Of a stretch of 64,000 nucleotides of DNA, positions 51,977 to 57,776 are shown in pieces. Position numbers and translations under genes: made by a program. This DNA is from Bacteroidaceae bacterium. Lineage in GTDB: Bacteria; Bacteroidota; Bacteroidia; Bacteroidales; Bacteroidaceae. Within the stretch, counting starts at the first letter, position 1. Every line of letters starts with the position of its first letter. The notes beneath the pieces are model-generated. The model was not told the origin of the DNA. It worked only from the letters and a program-made list of their open reading frames with translations, and ran no database searches. The stretch covers positions 1 through 64,000 of the forward strand of contig JAEEZS010000019.1 of NCBI GenBank assembly GCA_016291905.1, given 5' to 3'.

Positions 51977-52441
51977 TTAAGTTTTTCTTTCCTTCGGGGC
52001 GTGGAAACGTCGCCGCCAGCGCTGGTAGTTCTTCAGGATGGCATCCTCGTTGGACAGCGTCAGACCATGCACGCTGATGAACGACGATGCCGCACCGATG
52101 ATGGTGTCACCATGGACGTGAATGCGCCGCTCCATGTAGCGGTGGCACTCTTCCCAGTAAGCCGCATAGACCACACTCGCAATCCTGTCTTTGGCATAGG
52201 GAGCGAGATAGTTGATACGATAGGGCCTGCGCTTGCCCGAGTAAGGGGAGGGATTCGGAAGCATGAGCTCCACGTTACCCTCTTCTTCCGCACCTTTCGG
52301 ACGAGTGCGGAGACTGGCAAGGACCAGGTAGTAGAGGTGGCTGCTCGGCGGCAGCTTCACCAGACCTGGCTCGGTTGCAGGGTACCGCTTCTGAAGGTAC
52401 TCCGCAAGGTAGGGTTTTAGGGTAAGTTTCACTGTTTGCAT
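51977..52441 (-). CDS. Phage protein of unknown function, possible late regulator
   Basis: The basic 154-residue protein is the first gene after the GTAC-rich intergenic region. The C-terminal ISVHGLTLSNEDAILKNYQRWRRRF looks like a DNA-binding helix pair. Together with its position it makes a late activator conceivable. A TAACTTTG -7 box lies 15 nt upstream at 52457-52464 with a weak -33. No family is recognised. Confidence 0.6.
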   Translation of the reverse strand: MQTVKLTLKPYLAEYLQKRYPATEPGLVKLPPSSHLYYLVLASLRTRPKGAEEEGNVELMLPNPSPYSGKRRPYRINYLAPYAKDRIASVVYAAYWEECHRYMERRIHVHGDTIIGAASSFISVHGLTLSNEDAILKNYQRWRRRFHAPKERKT

Positions 52442-52573
52442 AGGCGCATAATCCGCACAAAGTTACTGATTATCTTGCAAAAAAGCAAGAGAAAACAAAG
52501 ATTTTTTTTATAAAAAAAACACCTTTTTTCCATCCTCTGAAACCTACCCTTTCAAAAAGTGGGAGCAAAAAGT

Positions 52574-52782
52574 GTACTTTTTTGTATTTTGTACGATAAC
52601 GGGACGTGATACTCTGATTATTAGGTCGTTTAATGCCGTACTAAAATAGTACGAAATCCGCACTGTCCGTACTATTTCATGAAATCGTGCAATTCGTGCG
52701 GAATCGTGCAAAATAGTACGAAAAAAGTACGGGGTTTTCTCGCTGATACCATGATAGTTATTTCCGAGCCGTACGAAAGTAC
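52574..52782. repeat. GTAC motif cluster, candidate operator array or replication origin
   Basis: Nine GTAC sites occur in 209 bp (52574, 52591, 52638, 52649, 52669, 52716, 52727, 52771, 52779), about ten times the random expectation. They include the inverted repeat CGTACTA-AAA-TAGTACG (52637-52653). Between them lie CGTGC at 52686, 52695 and 52705, spaced 9-10 bp, and the palindrome ATTTCATGAAAT. The 567-bp gap 52442-53008 is AT-rich here and has no plausible gene. Confidence 0.7.
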
Positions 52783-52833
52783 ATTTTTTTTGGTTTTTAG
52801 GGGTAGGGTATTTTTGAAAAGAGAAAAATTTTA

Positions 52834-52874
52834 AAAAAAGAATAAGAGCGCCTGCGATTTTTCGCTGACGCCCT
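52834..52874 (-). terminator. Terminator of the SD-coupled cassette
   Basis: Read leftwards, the arms 52862-52874 and 52845-52857 pair over most of 13 positions around a short A-loop, followed by TTATTCTTTTTTT. Confidence 0.7.
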
Positions 52875-53008
52875 TGAGGGATAGGATGTTGTTTCGTGCC
52901 GTGGGATGCTTCCCCCGCGCCCCCCTCACCGGCTCACCATGCGACCGTACGGTTGTCCAAATGGTTTTTGGATTAAAAAGGGGTTGCAAGGGGAGGCGGA
53001 TGGCGCTT

Positions 53009-53341
53009 CTAAAGAACAGGGGGCGGCAGCTCGAAAAAGGTATCTTTTGAATAGTCCCAGGAAAGGTTCTTCCGGATAGCGAAGTACTGCAGGCGGGCGA
53101 TGTCCTCGTCCACCTTGCCGGATTCGAGATGGATGAATCCGTCGGAACCGGCGCTGAAGTTGATATGTGCGCCGTGGCCGGACGGCTTCACCTCTTCGAG
53201 CTTCCAGCGGAGAGTGTAGATGAATGTGTGGAGCGTGGCGTCGTCCATGCAGGACTGATGGGCGGCACGCATCAGGTCAACAACGGGCTGGTAGAACTTG
53301 GGCCGGCCGCTCTTCTCGTAGAAATAGTGGAAGACGATCAT
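53009..53341 (-). CDS. Small phage protein, last gene of the coupled cassette
   Basis: The 110-residue protein has an aromatic N-terminus (MIVFHYFYEKSGRPKFYQPV) and a regular alpha/beta layout (MDDATLHTFIYTLRWKLEEV). The ATG overlaps the upstream stop (ATGA) and is preceded by GGAGGTG inside the upstream gene, a clear Shine-Dalgarno. Function unknown. Confidence 0.72.
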   Translation of the reverse strand: MIVFHYFYEKSGRPKFYQPVVDLMRAAHQSCMDDATLHTFIYTLRWKLEEVKPSGHGAHINFSAGSDGFIHLESGKVDEDIARLQYFAIRKNLSWDYSKDTFFELPPPVL

Positions 53342-53733
53342 GAAACACCTCCTTCCTGATCATCATCGTCATCATCCCCGTCGGTCAGGGGACTGTCTTG
53401 TATATCGACGACGGGCTGGCCATTCTGGTAGAACCGGCGCTTGCCGATGGAATGGAAGAGGACACGGGTGCGGTTCAGGCAGTCCAGGAACTCGATGGTA
53501 GAGGGGGCGTCCATGCCGACGAATCCCTCGTCGGTGCCGGCGGCTGCAATGACAAGGGTGAGCAGGCGGTCCTGCCATTGGCCGAACCAGCTGCCGAGGT
53601 TCTTCACCTCGCTGAGCTCCTCGATCAACGCCTCGTCGGCAACAACGCCGTAGCGGCCGATGGTGACCTTAACCTGGGAACCGGCACTGGCCTTGATGCT
53701 GCTCACATTCTTCGGAGTGTTCTGCGTTGTCAT
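53338..53733 (-). CDS. Small acidic phage protein
   Basis: The 131-residue protein has a beta-rich core (SQVKVTIGRYGVVADEALIEEL) and a C-terminal run of Asp (DGDDDDDDQEGGVS). Its last codons encode GGVS and at the same time supply the Shine-Dalgarno of the next gene. Its own start has GGAGGTGCGCT before an ATGA overlap. Function unknown. Confidence 0.72.
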   Translation of the reverse strand: MTTQNTPKNVSSIKASAGSQVKVTIGRYGVVADEALIEELSEVKNLGSWFGQWQDRLLTLVIAAAGTDEGFVGMDAPSTIEFLDCLNRTRVLFHSIGKRRFYQNGQPVVDIQDSPLTDGDDDDDDQEGGVS

Positions 53734-53936
53734 AGCGCACCTCCTTCCTTCAGACGCTGACCGATGAGCTGAAGCGCCTCCTCGAAAAGGTGGAGGTCTT
53801 CAGCAGGGACGTGGGTGATACCCTCTGTGTGAAACTCATCTTCCTCATAGTAGAGGTCGATAGTGCGTGACTGCCTCCCGTCACTGTATTCCTTGAGCGT
53901 GATGGCAAAGCTGACCTTGGATTTGGGCTCGCTCAT
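53730..53936 (-). CDS. Small phage protein, paralogue of the 53933 product
   Basis: The 68-residue protein opens SKVSFAITLKEYSDGRQSRTID and ends in RLKEGGAL. Both ends resemble the preceding gene product (VSFAITL versus VTFDLIV, ending ELKEGGAL), so a local duplication is likely. ATGA overlaps at both ends and an internal GGAGG before the next start. Function unknown. Confidence 0.72.
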   Translation of the reverse strand: MSEPKSKVSFAITLKEYSDGRQSRTIDLYYEEDEFHTEGITHVPAEDLHLFEEALQLIGQRLKEGGAL

Positions 53937-54181
53937 AGCGCACCTCCTTCCTTCAGTTCCCGCTCGATGGCGAGGATGGCAGCCTTCAACGGCTGCAGGC
54001 AGGATAGGGGGAGGTTCTCGAGCTTCTGGACATCGACGACGGCGTCTTCGACTATCAGGTCGAATGTGACTGACGTGGATGTGTGCGACTGGCCGGCGAT
54101 GCTATACCTGTGCCAGCTGACTACGTAATCGACCTCGGGCGAAGGCAGTTCGTCGCATTCGATGGAAGAGACACGTCTCAT
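53933..54181 (-). CDS. Small phage protein of the coupled cassette
   Basis: The 82-residue protein starts at 54181 (MRRVSSIECDELPS), set by the GGAGGTGCGCTATGA junction. The longer open frame to 54607 crosses another gene and a structured leader and is rejected. The core (VDYVVSWHRYSIAGQSHTSTSVTF-type strands) and ELKEGGAL end match the 68-residue neighbour. Function unknown. Confidence 0.72.
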   Translation of the reverse strand: MRRVSSIECDELPSPEVDYVVSWHRYSIAGQSHTSTSVTFDLIVEDAVVDVQKLENLPLSCLQPLKAAILAIERELKEGGAL

Positions 54182-54444
54182 AGCGCACCTCCTATTCTCT
54201 CGGCAAGACCGAGGATGATGAGCAGCAGGGCGACGCCGGCATAGCAAGCCAGCACCTGGAGACGGGTGAACGCTTCGCCCGCCACACGGCTGTGCAGCGG
54301 GGCAGTGGCCCTGAGCCACGCCAGCAGACGATGAGCCGTCGCCTTGAAAGATTGTTTGACACTGGCCACCGTGTCGGTGACGTTTCTTCTCTCTTCTACC
54401 GGAACTAAGGTGAATCCGGTAACCACCTTCAATGACTGTTGCAT
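54178..54444 (-). CDS. Small membrane protein, first gene of the coupled cassette
   Basis: The 88-residue protein has one C-terminal membrane helix (about 63-82, LACYAGVALLLIILGLA) after an amphipathic basic region. It could be a holin-like or membrane-remodelling protein, or an anchor for its neighbours. Its start lacks a Shine-Dalgarno, while its own C-terminus encodes GGAL and so the ribosome site for the next gene. Confidence 0.7.
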   Translation of the reverse strand: MQQSLKVVTGFTLVPVEERRNVTDTVASVKQSFKATAHRLLAWLRATAPLHSRVAGEAFTRLQVLACYAGVALLLIILGLAERIGGAL

Positions 54445-54687
54445 TGCTTGATTTGTTAGAGCAAGGCAGACAAAAAGAACGGCTGCCGATCCGTTGCTCT
54501 AACAAACCAAGACGGTGCCCTACGGCATCAGAAATTTGTTCGGATGGCAGCCGCCTCTGTTTCGTACAACACCATTTTCGTGACGTTACGAAAATGATCG
54601 AGGGCATAAAGAAAGCCCATTTCGTGATGGGCGTCTCTGCGACGCCGGAGGGACGGTGGCTGACCGTCTGGGTTTATTAGAGCGCTG
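54445..54687 (-). promoter_or_regulatory. Structured 5' leader with attenuator-like mutually exclusive hairpins
   Basis: Reading leftwards from the promoter, hairpin A is 54668-54652 (GACGG/CCGTC), hairpin B is 54646-54630 (GGCGTC/GACGCC), and hairpin C is 54632-54615 (GCCCAT/ATGGGC), followed by TTTCTTT like a terminator. B and C share 54630-54632 and exclude one another. Downstream come the palindrome CATTTTCGT-N6-ACGAAAATG (54573-54596) and a perfect 13-bp stem 54494-54506/54452-54464 just before the first start codon. Confidence 0.6.
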
Positions 54688-54718
54688 CAAAGGTAAGGCA
54701 TATTTATTAACTAACCAA
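54688..54718 (-). promoter_or_regulatory. Promoter of the coupled small-gene cassette
   Basis: TTGG (54715-54718), 19 nt, TACCTTTG (54688-54695), read leftwards. The -7 box is a full match. Confidence 0.75.
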
Positions 54719-54754
54719 GGAAATCAGCGGAAATTTGAGGGGAATTTCCCTAAA

Positions 54755-54802
54755 TATGCTGCACAACATAAAAAGGCCCCCGGCGCTGTGGGCGTCGGAG
54801 GC
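54755..54802 (-). terminator. Terminator with trailing palindrome
   Basis: Read leftwards, GCCTCCG (54802-54796) pairs with CGGGGGC (54782-54776) and is followed by CTTTTTATG. The trailing TATGTTGTGCAGCATA (54755-54770) differs at one base from the copy behind hicAB. Confidence 0.75.
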
Positions 54803-54828
54803 TCCTCCCATAGTCTTTGAATTGATTG

Positions 54829-55092
54829 TTATTGGTTCTCTACCTCAACTTCGTTTATCTCCAAGCCATGCACGAAGTCCCAATCAGTGTAGTCAAAGCA
54901 CTTCCCATTGTCATATAAAGGAGAAATACAGCTATACCCGTCTGTGTCGTTTTTCACGACAGATGCTCTTAAATCAGACAAAGCCTCTAACGCTCGTTCA
55001 AGCGTCGTGTATGCCTTTCCTTCAATATGGCTTTTCACCATTTCTCCGCTTCTATCGGAAAAGGTATCAATAATCACATAAAAAGTTCCCAT
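54829..55092 (-). CDS. Small acidic phage protein
   Basis: The 87-residue protein has a compact alpha/beta pattern (MGTFYVIIDTFSDRSG, TTLERALEALSDLRASVV, WDFVHGLEINEVEVE). It is the last of three small genes read from the promoter at 55557. Family unknown. Confidence 0.68.
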   Translation of the reverse strand: MGTFYVIIDTFSDRSGEMVKSHIEGKAYTTLERALEALSDLRASVVKNDTDGYSCISPLYDNGKCFDYTDWDFVHGLEINEVEVENQ

Positions 55093-55122
55093 GGTCGAAG
55101 TTTGCTATAGTTTGGAACAATG

Positions 55123-55311
55123 TCAACCCTGCATCTGAGCAACAGCCTCTTGAAGTTCCTCTTTGTGAGCGTCACGAAACTCAAACATGTGAACCATCAG
55201 TTCACAAAACTCGACGCGAGTGAGAAACGTAACCGACTGCTGATTGTCAGTCACGAACCCTACCGCGATACGATCACGGCTCAGCTTTACGATAGATGAT
55301 GTTGTTTTCAT
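55123..55311 (-). CDS. Small phage protein (62 residues)
   Basis: It has two beta strands (SIVKLSRDRIAVGFVTD, QSVTFLTRVEF) and a helix (CELMVHMFEFRDAHKEELQ), a layout seen in small phage regulators. It lies between two other small genes with 28-30 nt spacing. Family unknown. Confidence 0.65.
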   Translation of the reverse strand: MKTTSSIVKLSRDRIAVGFVTDNQQSVTFLTRVEFCELMVHMFEFRDAHKEELQEAVAQMQG

Positions 55312-55339
55312 GTTGTTTATTGGATAAAATCCTTTCCAT

Positions 55340-55540
55340 TCAGTCCTCCTTGAATGTATCTAAACTTCTAATGTAGTCAGCTGCAGCCAGTATCGTGACA
55401 GGGTTCAACATGCCATCAAACATCAATGTCTGACCTTCGCGTGCATAAACGTCGGAAGAAAAAAAGCGTTCTTCGAGTTCTTGCATTTGCTCCTCTGTCA
55501 GTATGGTACGAGCATACTTGTTTTGTTCTTCTCCTGTCAT
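55340..55540 (-). CDS. Small acidic phage protein (66 residues)
   Basis: The start at 55540 (MTGEEQNKYART) lies 17 nt after a -7 box; the longer frame crosses the promoter and is rejected. Two helices flank a short hinge (LTEEQMQELEERFF, VTILAAADYIRSLD). Function unknown. Confidence 0.62.
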   Translation of the reverse strand: MTGEEQNKYARTILTEEQMQELEERFFSSDVYAREGQTLMFDGMLNPVTILAAADYIRSLDTFKED

Positions 55541-55556
55541 AACTTTTATTTTTGGG

Positions 55557-55587
55557 CAAAGATACGGTTTATTTACTTCCTGACAAT
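55557..55587 (-). promoter_or_regulatory. Promoter of the 55540-54829 small genes
   Basis: ATTG (55584-55587), 19 nt, TATCTTTG (55557-55564), read leftwards. Confidence 0.65.
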
Positions 55588-55650
55588 AGAGGATGCGAGA
55601 AAAACGGCGCATTTTTAACATTTCCAACCGTCAACGGGAATAAAAGAGGT

Positions 55651-55752
55651 GCCCTGCAGTACACAAAAATGATACTGCAGGGCGGGGAAGGTGGGCGAGG
55701 TCCTCTAACTCTCACGGCCTCAGACACGGTAGGAGCGGCCTCAAAGCTGAAC
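55651..55752 (-). ncRNA. Candidate small RNA between a late-like promoter and a hairpin
   Basis: The near-consensus late promoter at 55759 would start a transcript near 55752. A perfect 11-bp hairpin, GCCCTGCAGTA/TACTGCAGGGC at 55651-55683, followed by CTCTTTTATT, could end it after about 100 nt. No open frame of useful length lies inside. The gap 55541-55936 holds otherwise only the terminator at 55820. Confidence 0.4.
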
Positions 55753-55758
55753 GCAGTG

Positions 55759-55795
55759 CGAAGGTAGCTGCTTCGCGAGAAAGCGGAAAGGACAT
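55759..55795 (-). promoter_or_regulatory. Phage late promoter-like element P5
   Basis: ATGTCCTTT (55787-55795), 20 nt, TACCTTCG (55759-55766), read leftwards. It has one change in each box but the same spacing as P1-P4. Confidence 0.55.
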
Positions 55796-55819
55796 TTTAC
55801 CACCTTTTTGACTAAAAAA

Positions 55820-55852
55820 GCCCCGCAGTACAAAAAAATGATACTGCAGGGC
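55820..55852 (-). terminator. Terminator of the early small-gene operon, twin of the 55651 hairpin
   Basis: Arms GCCCCGCAGTA (55820-55830) and TACTGCAGGGC (55842-55852) pair at 11 positions including one mismatch or wobble. Read leftwards they are followed by TTTTTTAG. Stem and loop nearly repeat the hairpin 169 bp away. Confidence 0.8.
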
Positions 55853-55936
55853 AAGCCCGTGCTGTTGCGGGATGTCACCGGTTTAAGGCCTTCACGCGGG
55901 GATTCCGCTCCGTTGGCACTGGTATAGAGAGAGGGA

Positions 55937-56293
55937 TTACGTGTTGCCTCGGGAAACGATGTCCCGGACTCTCGGCCCATTGACTTTCTCCATCTCCGAG
56001 AAATACGGGGCAAATACTCCGTTCAGGTTTCCGTCGTGAATGCAGACGAACATTGTGCCAAGGATGACGTGCGACGTGAACTTCTTACCAAGCTCTTTAC
56101 ACAGCAGAAGGATGCAGTAGCGGAAATAGCCCTCGTCAAGGTCAGGACTACTTTGCCGGTGGAACAACCGATAGTCCTCCATGAGCTCACCCAACGACCA
56201 GACCCTGCCCAGATGGCCATCCATGGAAACCCATTCCTTCAGCCATGCCCGAACACGGTCCATCAGCCCCCAGCCTCCTCTGATCCCTTTCAT
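55937..56293 (-). CDS. Small phage protein, last gene of the early operon
   Basis: The 118-residue protein starts at 56293 in an ATGA overlap. WSLGELMEDYRLFHRQSSP and GYFRYCILLLCKELGKKF suggest a mostly helical protein. It is one of a run of tightly coupled small genes downstream of the primase. No family recognised. Confidence 0.68.
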   Translation of the reverse strand: MKGIRGGWGLMDRVRAWLKEWVSMDGHLGRVWSLGELMEDYRLFHRQSSPDLDEGYFRYCILLLCKELGKKFTSHVILGTMFVCIHDGNLNGVFAPYFSEMEKVNGPRVRDIVSRGNT

Positions 56294-56577
56294 ACGCTTG
56301 TTCCTCGGGAGGGTTGGACTTTTCCTGGAACGCATGCCCTATTCTCCCAGATATCCTCCTTACGCCCGTCAGAATAGATGCGGTAGAGGGATTCCCAGCG
56401 ATAGAGGCTCTCGTTGTAACACTGGACGGTGATGCCAATCTCGGGATGGCCAAACTTCTCGGCCGTTCGCTTGGCATGCTGCAACGCCGTTGTCTCGGCT
56501 TCGGTCATGGTCATCTCAGCGGGCTTGGTGTCGAGAGCTCCGCCGTAGATGAAGATAAAAAGATGTTTCAGTTCCAT
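56290..56577 (-). CDS. Small phage protein (95 residues)
   Basis: An aromatic N-terminus (MELKHLFIFIYGG) is followed by a helix (MTEAETTALQHAKRTAEKFG) and beta strands (IGITVQCYNESLYRWESLYRIY). Starts 3 nt after the upstream stop. Function unknown. Confidence 0.68.
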   Translation of the reverse strand: MELKHLFIFIYGGALDTKPAEMTMTEAETTALQHAKRTAEKFGHPEIGITVQCYNESLYRWESLYRIYSDGRKEDIWENRACVPGKVQPSRGTSV

Positions 56578-56580
56578 AGG

Positions 56581-56913
56581 TCAGGAGTTTTGAAGGTCAG
56601 ACTCGTACCACACTTCACAAAGGAAGCGGTACTTCTCAGGCAGGTAGCTGGTGCCGACGACAACGGCTATTCCGGCCACTGCCAGCTGATAGAGGCGGGC
56701 CACAAGCTCGGTGCTGTGGCGGAAGTCGAGGAAGTCGGCCAGCACGAAGTAGGGGTCGGTGGCAAGCACGCCCTCATCCACGACGGGGACGATAATCTTG
56801 CGGGCATCGCTCCTGGTGCGGGCAAAACCGAGACGTACGGCCAGCGCTGCCGTCAATATGCGCCGCCGTGCAGGGTCAGCGCAGAACACGACTTGAATCT
56901 TGCGGGGTTTCAT
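56581..56913 (-). CDS. Small phage protein (110 residues)
   Basis: A strongly basic N-terminal part (KPRKIQVVFCADPARRRILTAALA) and an alternating alpha/beta pattern with hydrophobic strands (LAVAGIAVVVG). ATGA overlap with the preceding gene. Possibly nucleic-acid binding, unproven. Confidence 0.68.
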   Translation of the reverse strand: MKPRKIQVVFCADPARRRILTAALAVRLGFARTRSDARKIIVPVVDEGVLATDPYFVLADFLDFRHSTELVARLYQLAVAGIAVVVGTSYLPEKYRFLCEVWYESDLQNS

Positions 56914-57107
56914 AGGGGCTTATTTTCGATAATGGCTCGGCAAGCGGATTTCCAGCTGAGTTCGTTCGAGGCATTGGTGCAGCCTATCCATTGGCGGGCA
57001 GGGTTGAACACATTGTACTGTGGCCAGAGGTCGGTAAAGTCGGCTACAACGACGTGGTCCTTGTAGCGATAGACTATCTGATGAAAAAGGTCGATGGTAT
57101 ATGTCAT
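56910..57107 (-). CDS. Small phage protein (65 residues)
   Basis: The start at 57107 (MTYTIDLFHQIVYRYKDHVVV) lies 2 nt after the upstream stop. Contains PARQWIGCTNASNELSWKSA. Compact and unassigned, coupled to both neighbours. Confidence 0.65.
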   Translation of the reverse strand: MTYTIDLFHQIVYRYKDHVVVADFTDLWPQYNVFNPARQWIGCTNASNELSWKSACRAIIENKPL

Positions 57108-57109
57108 AA

Positions 57110-57433
57110 CTATACGGCGAGGGTTTTGCGGATTCCGGAATAGTCGGGAAGCATGGTATAGAGGACGAACTTGTCGGTCTTCTTGTCCCTTCTGCTGGAT
57201 CTTGCATGACGTGACAGAAATGCCCGCCAGCAGAACCATTTGACGATAAGGTTGTACTGCCGAGGGAGCGAGGTGCATTCGGTGACGTACAACGTGCTGC
57301 CGACGGGAAGCGCCTCGAGGCGGGCATTGAGCATGCCGGTGAACTCCATGAAGCGGACCCTGTCGTACTTTACGAACAGTTCGAAGTCGCCCGGTTTGTC
57401 AAGCTGCCAACGTCTGAAGTCAGGTTGTGACAT
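57110..57433 (-). CDS. Small phage protein (107 residues)
   Basis: The start at 57433 (MSQPDFRRWQLDKPGDFELF) overlaps the upstream gene by 14 nt. The C-terminal half is very basic (AFLSRHARSSRRDKKTDKF). Function unknown. Confidence 0.65.
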   Translation of the reverse strand: MSQPDFRRWQLDKPGDFELFVKYDRVRFMEFTGMLNARLEALPVGSTLYVTECTSLPRQYNLIVKWFCWRAFLSRHARSSRRDKKTDKFVLYTMLPDYSGIRKTLAV

Positions 57434-57677
57434 GAGAACGACTTTTGCGGTAGACCATGTTACAAGGCAGAGCTCCTTCTCCATGTATCTCCAGGAGAAG
57501 GCGGAGCGCACGGGTGCTGCACTTCATCCGGATACGTCCGTCCGAACGATTGACTTGCTGCCCGTGAGAGGCCATCATATTGTACAGCATGGAGGCGTCG
57601 GGCTCAGCGAAGTCCGAAAGTTCTACTTCATAGAGCAAAGGCTCGGAGGGGAGCGGGGAGGGGCTAACGGACGGCAT
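57420..57677 (-). CDS. Small phage protein (85 residues), start uncertain
   Basis: From ATG 57677 the protein begins with a Pro/Ser-rich stretch (MPSVSPSPLPSEPLL) followed by a folded-looking part (YEVELSDFAEPDASMLYNMM). An ATG at 57704 is also in frame. A 14-nt overlap with the next gene mirrors the overlap style of this operon. Confidence 0.5.
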   Translation of the reverse strand: MPSVSPSPLPSEPLLYEVELSDFAEPDASMLYNMMASHGQQVNRSDGRIRMKCSTRALRLLLEIHGEGALPCNMVYRKSRSHVTT

Positions 57678-57747
57678 GGGGACAGGGCTTAAAGTTAAGA
57701 CCAAGCTGGATGCGGATAGCGGGCTTCTTGTAGGGTTTCTTTTTCAT
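57664..57747 (-). CDS. Possible 27-residue basic peptide after the primase
   Basis: ATG at 57747, 30 nt after the primase stop, encodes MKKKPYKKPAIRIQLGLNFK and seven more residues, ending 14 nt inside the next gene. The very basic composition and overlap pattern make translation plausible, but it may be non-coding. Confidence 0.35.
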   Translation of the reverse strand: MKKKPYKKPAIRIQLGLNFKPCPHAVR

Positions 57748-57776
57748 GATTCATAATTGCAGTTAATAGTATAGGA

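Noticed and set aside
54182-54607. Upstream extension of the 53933 gene to 224 residues
   Set aside because: It overlaps the 88-residue gene and the leader. The GGAGGTGCGCTATGA junction sets the start at 54181.
54432-54680. Plus-strand open frame over the structured leader
   Set aside because: It coincides with the hairpin-rich leader of a leftward operon and has no start context or family resemblance.
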